Made by a program: the position numbers and the translations under genes. DNA of 11,606 bases, from contig JBASMO010000235.1 in NCBI GenBank assembly GCA_049656905.1, positions 1-11,606 of the forward strand, written 5' to 3'. Source of the DNA: DTU018 sp003444615. Its GTDB lineage: Bacteria > Bacillota > Syntrophomonadia > Syntrophomonadales > Syntrophomonadaceae. Below the pieces are notes generated by a model that was not told where the DNA came from, did not search any database, and was given only the letters and a program-made list of their open reading frames with translations. Positions 7,433 through 11,606 of the stretch are shown here, piece by piece; position 1 is the first letter of the stretch; the number at the start of each line of letters is the position of its first letter.

Positions 7433-8401
7433 ATGAGAGCACAGATTGTAAGGATGAACTTTTTAGGACCATTGCATATTGGTAATCGGGAAGGCTCCTT
7501 GGAAGGTACCCTTCACCATATTCCCTCGGATACGCTTTTTTCCGGACTATGCAATGTGTATCGCAGTGTTTATGGTAAGAAAGAACTTGAACGCTTAATT
7601 GCTGAGGGTGTGTTTTTCAGGTTGTCCTCTGCTTTCCCTTACTATAAAGACACCTATTTTTTGCCCCGGCCTTTAAACCTTGATCTAACAGAGTATGGTT
7701 TGGACGGTAAAAAAGCCAAGAGAGCCAGGTACTTGGATTACCAGCTTTTCCAAAAGTCCATTAACAACAGTCTAAAAAGCAGTCACTTCTCCGAATACCG
7801 GGAGGAACCAGTTTCTGGTTGCCTGATTCCGTTAAGTTATTCTGGAAAGGAGATAATCAAAGAGGTAGAAGTCCCACGCGTAGCTTTGGACAGTATGTCT
7901 TCTAACTCGAATATATACTATTTCAACCAGGTGGTTTTTGGGCTAGACAGCGGGCTTTACTGTTTAGTCCGATGTAAAGACGAATTATGGGCTCAAGTAA
8001 AAACGTGTTTCCGTATCTTAGGAGACGAGGGAATAGGGGGAGACCGGAGTTCCGGAAAAGGGCTTTTTAAGGTCGATTTCCCTGGGTTTATGGAATTTCC
8101 TGACTTCGAAAATCCAAAAAGCTACTTAATGTTATCACTTTATTACCCATCCCATAAAGAAGCCAGCAGTCTTGATGCAGAGTATACACTGCAAACCAGG
8201 TCAGGTTATGTATACTCCTCGGACGAGACAAGTATCCGTAGGAAGACGGTTACTATGCTGGCGGAGGGAGCGGTTATATATTCTGATACTGAGCCCACAG
8301 GAAAACTAGTGGATATAACTCCCCCCGGCTTTAATCTGCACCGGGTATGGAGGCTGGGTGTTCCTTTGAGTGTAGCGTCTATGTTGGGTAAAAAGGGGTA
8401 G
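7433..8401 (+). CDS. csm4: Csm4 (Cas5), crRNA 5'-handle-binding subunit
   Basis: Cas5-type RAMP that caps the crRNA 5' handle and contacts Cas10; 322 aa, usual length. The N-terminal segment GPLHIGNREGSLEG is followed by PSDTLFSGLC (31-40), a typical Csm4 motif. The second ferredoxin-like half ends in the glycine-rich loop GDEGIGGDRSSGKG (197-210). The remaining C-terminal domain (about 225-322) includes VWRLGVPLSV. AGGAG at 7419-7423 overlaps the csm3 stop codon and lies 9 bases before the ATG, consistent with coupled translation. Confidence 0.95.
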   Translation: MRAQIVRMNFLGPLHIGNREGSLEGTLHHIPSDTLFSGLCNVYRSVYGKKELERLIAEGVFFRLSSAFPYYKDTYFLPRPLNLDLTEYGLDGKKAKRARYLDYQLFQKSINNSLKSSHFSEYREEPVSGCLIPLSYSGKEIIKEVEVPRVALDSMSSNSNIYYFNQVVFGLDSGLYCLVRCKDELWAQVKTCFRILGDEGIGGDRSSGKGLFKVDFPGFMEFPDFENPKSYLMLSLYYPSHKEASSLDAEYTLQTRSGYVYSSDETSIRRKTVTMLAEGAVIYSDTEPTGKLVDITPPGFNLHRVWRLGVPLSVASMLGKKG

Positions 8402-8407
8402 TAGCTT

Positions 8408-9565
8408 ATGGGAAAGCTCACATATCAAATTGAGGTACTTACTCCAGTACATGTGGGAAACGGGCGGCAAATACTTCCACCAGAATATGTTTTAGATTCC
8501 GAGGCAAGAAAAATAGTTAGGGTTGATCTTGACTCTCTGTTTCGGGAAAAGGGGTTCCCTATTGTGCGGTATATAAATGCCGTACGGCAGCCTGGATTTT
8601 ATTTAGGAAGCGAATTTAGAACGGCATCCGTAAGACACCCCCTGTACCAGTTTAAATCAGGAGGGAACATTCATGAATTGTCACGTTATTTACGGCGATC
8701 TGCGGGGGCGTTCCTGGAGCATATCAAAGATGGCGGAAAACCTTACCTGCCAGGGAGTTCGATTAAGGGGGCCATTCGTAGTCTGATACTAAAATATTTA
8801 CTTTCATCCGATCGATCCGATTATGAAGAGGAGCTTAATCGGTCAATTAGATTAAGAAAAGAAGGGAAAAAAGAGGAAAGACAATTAAAAACATTTTCGA
8901 CTGAGGCTGAGAATTTGGTGCTGGGAAGAACCAATCGCAGTTTATTGAGAGCCTTGCAGGTGAGCGATTCTTCCACGATAGAACCTTCTCAGCTCGAGTT
9001 AGGATGTGTGAAAATTCTGTCGCTGACCCAGGAAGGTTATGCCTGGAAAGACTTAGCCAACAGGAGAAATCTTAAAGACTTTGAGGATGCGACCCCAATA
9101 TTTTTTGAAAGCCTACCTGCGGGAACAATTCTTAGCGGCAGCTTTAAGACTGATGACGATCTTTTAACTGGCTATTGCGCCGATCAGCTATCCTACCGCT
9201 CTGAAGGTGTACAGGCTATTAAACGGTTATTTTCGGTTTGCAAGCAGGGGAGCATGGAATTATTGCAAAAGGAAGCTGCCTTTTTTGAAGCCATCCGGTT
9301 AAAAACATGCCTGGATGCTGCCATTAATCTCATGTCTGTTGTTCAGTCCTGCCAGGAGAATCAGATGGTATTCCCGTTGGCCTGGGGGACTGGTTATAAC
9401 GCCAAAGCTAACGGGTGGATTATAGACAGTGATTTGATGGATATGGTAAGAAGGGAGTTTAATCTGGGGAGGGAAGGCTTTGAGTTTCCCAAATCCCGTA
9501 AGATTTTGTTCTTCCAGGGAGAACCAGCGAATTTGGTAGGTTGGGTACGATTAAGTATTGTATAA
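8408..9565 (+). CDS. csm5: Csm5 (Cas7-like), 3'-end capping subunit of the type III-A complex
   Basis: RAMP that caps the Csm3 filament near the crRNA 3' end and in known systems recruits maturation nucleases. The 385-aa length is usual. Visible motifs are LTPVHVGNGR (11-20), PYLPGSSIKGAIRS (112-125), LQVSDSS (183-189) and AWGTGYN (325-331) near the C-terminus. Residues about 145-160 form a charged, lysine/arginine-rich segment. GGGG at 8395-8398 lies 9 bases before the ATG, and the gap from csm4 is 6 bases. Its stop overlaps the cas6 ribosome binding site. Confidence 0.95.
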   Translation: MGKLTYQIEVLTPVHVGNGRQILPPEYVLDSEARKIVRVDLDSLFREKGFPIVRYINAVRQPGFYLGSEFRTASVRHPLYQFKSGGNIHELSRYLRRSAGAFLEHIKDGGKPYLPGSSIKGAIRSLILKYLLSSDRSDYEEELNRSIRLRKEGKKEERQLKTFSTEAENLVLGRTNRSLLRALQVSDSSTIEPSQLELGCVKILSLTQEGYAWKDLANRRNLKDFEDATPIFFESLPAGTILSGSFKTDDDLLTGYCADQLSYRSEGVQAIKRLFSVCKQGSMELLQKEAAFFEAIRLKTCLDAAINLMSVVQSCQENQMVFPLAWGTGYNAKANGWIIDSDLMDMVRREFNLGREGFEFPKSRKILFFQGEPANLVGWVRLSIV

Positions 9566-9568
9566 GGA
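9564..9568 (+). promoter_or_regulatory. Ribosome binding site deciding the cas6 start
   Basis: AAGGA overlaps the csm5 stop codon. It lies 8 bases before ATG 9577 but only 2 bases before ATG 9571 and downstream of the TTG at 9541, so 9577 is the favoured start. Confidence 0.65.
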
Positions 9569-9576
9569 CGATGCTT

Positions 9577-10548
9577 ATGTCTTTACATATATCAAAATTG
9601 GCAGTAGATATTATTGCGGAAGACCAAATTATATTGCCTGCCTTTAAAGGATCAACCTTCCGAGGAGCCATAGGCAACTCCCTGAAAAATATGGTCTGTA
9701 TCCGGCGCGATCGCGATTGCGGGTCGTGCCTTATCAAACATAAATGCTCTTACACCTTTCTATTTGAGACCTCAGTGTTTATGGATAAAAAAGCCTTGCC
9801 TGCAGGAGTGCCCCAGCCATTTGTGTTAGAACCGCCTCTTGAAGAAAAAGAAGTGTATGAACCGGGAGAACTGATTTCCTTTGCCTTGGTCCTTATCGGG
9901 AAAGGGATAGACCACCTTCCGTATTTTCTTGCGACTTTCGATAGGATGAGTCAAAGAGGGCTGGGGCGAGGTAAAGGTAAATTCACCTTACATGAGGTAA
10001 GGGATGGATATTCCTATACGGTTGTATACAATCAAGCGGACGGTATTGTTAACCCCAATATCTCCCGCAAGTCGATTACAGAAGATTTTACCTCCGGTCA
10101 GTCAGCACAAATGCGTTACTGCAAAATCCAGTTCAAAACCCCATTAAGATTAAAGAATAATGGACAGCTCTCTGACAGAATAGATTTTGAAATTTTAATG
10201 CGAGCAATTCTGAGACGGATAAATAGTCTTTCATACTATTTTGCAGATGAAGCTTTACAGCTAAACCAGCAAGGTCTGGTTTCCAAAGCAAAATCTATTG
10301 GCATAGTTAACCAAAACATAAGGTGGCTGGATTGGGAAAGATATTCCAACAGACAGAATAACAGGATGAAGTTAGGCGGTATTGTTGGGCTAATAGAGTT
10401 CGAGGGAGACTTGAATCCGTTTTGGCCATTGTTGTTGGCTGGTCAGGAAATACACATTGGTAAAAACACTACCTTTGGGTTAGGTATGTACAAGTTAACT
10501 ACAGGATTTAGAAATGAGATCGCTACATCGCTTCCTCCCTCGCAATGA
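9577..10548 (+). CDS. cas6: Cas6, CRISPR precursor RNA-processing endoribonuclease
   Basis: Metal-independent endoribonuclease that cuts precursor crRNA within each repeat, leaving an 8-base 5' handle; 323 aa from ATG 9577. The N-terminal half has ILPAFKGSTFRGAIG (19-33) and a four-cysteine cluster (C41, C48, C51, C57 in CGSC...KCSY) common in this Cas6 group, plus GLGRGKGKF at 128-136. The C-terminal RRM half has GGIVGLIEFEGDLNPF and the glycine-rich IGKNTTFGLGMY (294-305), the best Cas6 mark. The catalytic residues could not be assigned from sequence alone. It is the last gene of the operon, 11 bases after csm5; the alternative TTG start at 9541 would overlap csm5. The last 10-12 residues (NEIATSLPPSQ) are encoded by a dispersed-repeat-like sequence and are probably not ancestral. 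Confidence 0.94.
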   Translation: MSLHISKLAVDIIAEDQIILPAFKGSTFRGAIGNSLKNMVCIRRDRDCGSCLIKHKCSYTFLFETSVFMDKKALPAGVPQPFVLEPPLEEKEVYEPGELISFALVLIGKGIDHLPYFLATFDRMSQRGLGRGKGKFTLHEVRDGYSYTVVYNQADGIVNPNISRKSITEDFTSGQSAQMRYCKIQFKTPLRLKNNGQLSDRIDFEILMRAILRRINSLSYYFADEALQLNQQGLVSKAKSIGIVNQNIRWLDWERYSNRQNNRMKLGGIVGLIEFEGDLNPFWPLLLAGQEIHIGKNTTFGLGMYKLTTGFRNEIATSLPPSQ

Positions 10549-10550
10549 CA
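10516..10550 (+). repeat. Dispersed repeat-like element covering the 3' end of cas6
   Basis: The stretch begins GAGATCGCTACATCGCTTCC and ends CTCGCAATGACA. It strongly resembles the widespread extragenic repeat whose reverse complement reads TGTCATTGCGAGGAG...AAGCGACG...AGCAATCTC (recalled from many bacterial genomes, not searched here). Only one half-site is present. It supplies the last codons and stop of cas6. Confidence 0.65.
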
Positions 10551-10722
10551 TCACAAGAGCTATTTTCGCACACCTCTGGACCCATTTTTAAAGCTTTTCC
10601 ATCCCCTTTACTTAGGATAGTTTCGCTAACACTTGCCATACAGGTTAGTAAATGGGTGGCCTATTTTTTCGCCGGCACATGGCCTAATTTTAGGTCAGCA
10701 TTAGCATTTATGAGCCAGTGAA

Positions 10723-10817
10723 ATTGGTGAACGGTTTATGGAGGATTGAAACAGGGAAATTGATCCAAATTGTTTAATATAGTAAAAAATTGTAACCGGA
10801 TCACAGGGGAGTGAAAC
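10723..10817 (+). CRISPR. Degenerate repeat-spacer-repeat unit downstream of cas6
   Basis: Two 30-base sequences at 10723-10752 and 10788-10817 match the left-hand array repeat at 23 of 30 and 22 of 30 positions by hand count, without gaps. Both keep the GAAAC end, and the first keeps the complete ATTGAAAC handle. The interval between them (10753-10787) is exactly 35 bases, the same as an array spacer. The two share two changes from the array repeat (A at position 1, G at position 11). Orientation is the same as the array. No further unit is evident on either side. It is either a dead array relic or a crRNA-like regulatory RNA gene. Confidence 0.8.
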
Positions 10818-10857
10818 TATAAGCAGGGGAAAGGATGGTGTTCGCAGACTGCCTATA

Positions 10858-11208
10858 AGAAATTGTGCCCATTACCTAATTGCTTCTGAGGAACTGGAAC
10901 CGGGTTGTGGCTGGGATTACAGCTTTCTGGCGGACCTCGCCGCTAACCCGCAAATGGGGGGAGCGGAATTAGGAAAAATTATTGCCGATAAGTTTGTAGT
11001 CTTTTACGCCGGCAGTGACGAAGAGGCAACCCTTTCTGTTATAGATTTATCTATGATTAATGATGTTCTTGAGGCTATGGGGAAGCTGATGACTGCCTGT
11101 AATGAGGATTTCTCCCAGGTAACTTTTAAAAACTTCGCTAAAGTACGCAAAGACACCAAAGTTTTCGGCGGCGGCAGTCCCCGGGACACTGACTGCGATA
11201 TGGTAGAC
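10858..11208 (+). pseudogene. Fragment of a clostripain-like cysteine peptidase (family C11)
   Basis: A frame running open from 10786 to the stop at 11224 gives, from 10858, NCAHYLIASEELEPGCGWDY, then LAANPQMGGAELGKIIADKF, ATLSVIDLSMI and KVFGGGSPRDTDCDMVD. These are collinear with the middle part of C11 peptidases (ASEE.EPG.GW.Y, NP...G..LGK, TLS..DLS, FG.GSP...DMVD). The only ATG in this frame, at 10954, lies inside the conserved region and has no ribosome binding site. The upstream part with the catalytic Cys motif is missing or scrambled: in another frame 10835-10855 reads MVFADCL, perhaps a relic of the DACLM motif. Similarity stops after DMVD. About 115 residues of a much longer enzyme remain, so this is broken debris unrelated to CRISPR function. 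Confidence 0.8.
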
Positions 11209-11353
11209 TCGCCCAGCATAATGTAATAATCATCTTCTCCCGGAATCGGCTCCCACACAGTAAAGTAAATCTCCAACAAATTATGGCGTCCTGATATAGC
11301 CACGTGGATCTGCTACTGGCGGTGACATAGCGAAGGCTGTTATCACAGCAGAA

Positions 11354-11384
11354 GATGTCTTCAAACTTGAAGGCATCTTTTTTT
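11354..11384 (+). terminator. Intrinsic terminator
   Basis: GATGTCTTCA pairs with TGAAGGCATC (one T-G wobble) around a short AACT loop, followed by seven T residues at 11378-11384. Flanking AA and TT extend the stem. The T-run is only on the + strand side. It could end transcripts running out of the cas operon through the degenerate array and the peptidase fragment; no other clear + strand terminator was seen after cas6. Confidence 0.8.
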
Positions 11385-11485
11385 ATCATTGAACGTGCCC
11401 GAATATCCTGGCTCCCACTCTCGTAAAGTTGTGCCCCCTTGTGGGGATGCGAATCGAAAATTAACTGGTTATTTCACATAAATAG

Positions 11486-11574
11486 CAGCACCAATTTTCA
11501 CTTTTGGGCAGCAGCTATACTCACTTAGAGCAGCAGTAGTATCCAATTAGAGAAGCACTTGATAGTTGCGTACT
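11486..11574. repeat. Degenerate tandem repeats with a 22-23 base period
   Basis: CAGCA-type units begin at 11486, 11509, 11531 and 11553. The second and third are clearest: CAGCAG...CTTAGAG and CAGCAG...ATTAGAG, 16 of 22 positions identical by hand count. The first and fourth are weaker. The two-helical-turn period suggests a row of protein-binding sites, as at the ends of some insertion sequences; no transposase lies in the window. Confidence 0.45.
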
Positions 11575-11594
11575 GCCCATAGAGAGCAGTACGC
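11568..11594. repeat. Perfect 9-base inverted repeat (hairpin)
   Basis: GCGTACTGC (11568-11576) and GCAGTACGC (11586-11594) are exact reverse complements with a 9-base loop. No T-run follows on either strand, so it is not an intrinsic terminator. It lies 12 bases from the window end, next to the 22-base tandem repeats, and could be a protein-binding site or part of a mobile-element end. Confidence 0.6.
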
Positions 11595-11606
11595 TAAATA
11601 AAGAAC

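Larger units (their letters stand above)
11227..11606. other. Gene-free right end of the window
   Basis: No convincing gene was found in these 380 bases. They hold a + strand terminator (11354-11384), tandem 22-base repeats and a perfect hairpin near the end, each listed separately. A short GCCCCC-TTGT-GGGG hairpin lies near 11432-11445. Short protein-like readings occur on both strands (minus strand from about 11280 to 11212; plus strand 11300-11392) but neither has a start or a recognised family, so they look like gene debris. Confidence 0.6.

Noticed and set aside
10625..10672. Imperfect hairpin (CTA..ACTTG/CAGGT.TAG) with TATTTTTT about 15 bases later as a cas operon terminator.
   Set aside because: The stem is short and bulged and the T-run does not follow it directly, so a terminator call is not supported.
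11300..11392. Plus-strand reading GSATGGDIAKAVITAEDVFK through the terminator stem, seemingly protein-like.
   Set aside because: It is preceded by a stop, has no start codon and spans an intrinsic terminator; too short to support as a gene.
11425..11456. GTTGTGCCCCCTTGTGGGGAT resembles the CRISPR repeat start and middle.
   Set aside because: It needs two gaps, lacks a GAAAC end, and has no partner at one spacer length; the C-run/G-run hairpin alone explains the likeness.

Overview
The window carries a complete type III-A CRISPR-Cas effector locus, apparently from a low-to-mid GC Gram-positive bacterium, probably one of the Clostridia. That assignment is an inference. It rests on strong GGAGG-type ribosome binding sites, the AT-rich intergenic DNA, and a clostripain-type (peptidase C11) gene fragment at the right.

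Layout, left to right. Positions 2-157 are the trailer end of a CRISPR array on the + strand: 30-base repeats ending ATTGAAAC and spacers of 35 and 36 bases, with the last repeat degenerate at its 3' end. Positions 222-268 are a minus-strand intrinsic terminator. Positions 269-384 are a previously unlabelled decayed stretch homologous to the C-terminal domain of the larger neighbouring gene. Positions 385-3508 hold two tandem minus-strand paralogs of the CARF-HEPN ribonuclease type (DxTHG/TM1812, Csx1/Csx2-like). The promoter-proximal one (596 aa) has a second, C-terminal CARF-like domain; the distal one (443 aa) has lost it by frameshift and decay. After a divergent AT-rich intergenic region comes the + strand operon cas10(csm1)-csm2-csm3-csm4-csm5-cas6 (3782-10548), tightly packed with gaps of 16 bases or less or a 4-base overlap. 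Beyond it are a dispersed-repeat-like element at the end of cas6, a degenerate repeat-spacer-repeat unit (10723-10817), a peptidase C11 pseudogene fragment (about 10858-11208), a + strand terminator, and tandem 22-base repeats with a perfect hairpin at the window end. cas1 and cas2 are absent.

How the genes work together. Cas6 would cut the precursor crRNA within the repeat. Csm2-5 and Cas10 assemble on the crRNA. Target RNA binding would activate Csm3 cutting (candidate Asp present), Cas10 HD nuclease activity (HD motif present) and cyclic oligoadenylate synthesis (GGDD present). The CARF-HEPN proteins would sense that messenger and degrade RNA (R-x4-H present in both). The most notable points are the CARF-HEPN-CARF architecture beside a domain-loss paralog, and the degenerate mini-array just downstream of cas6.
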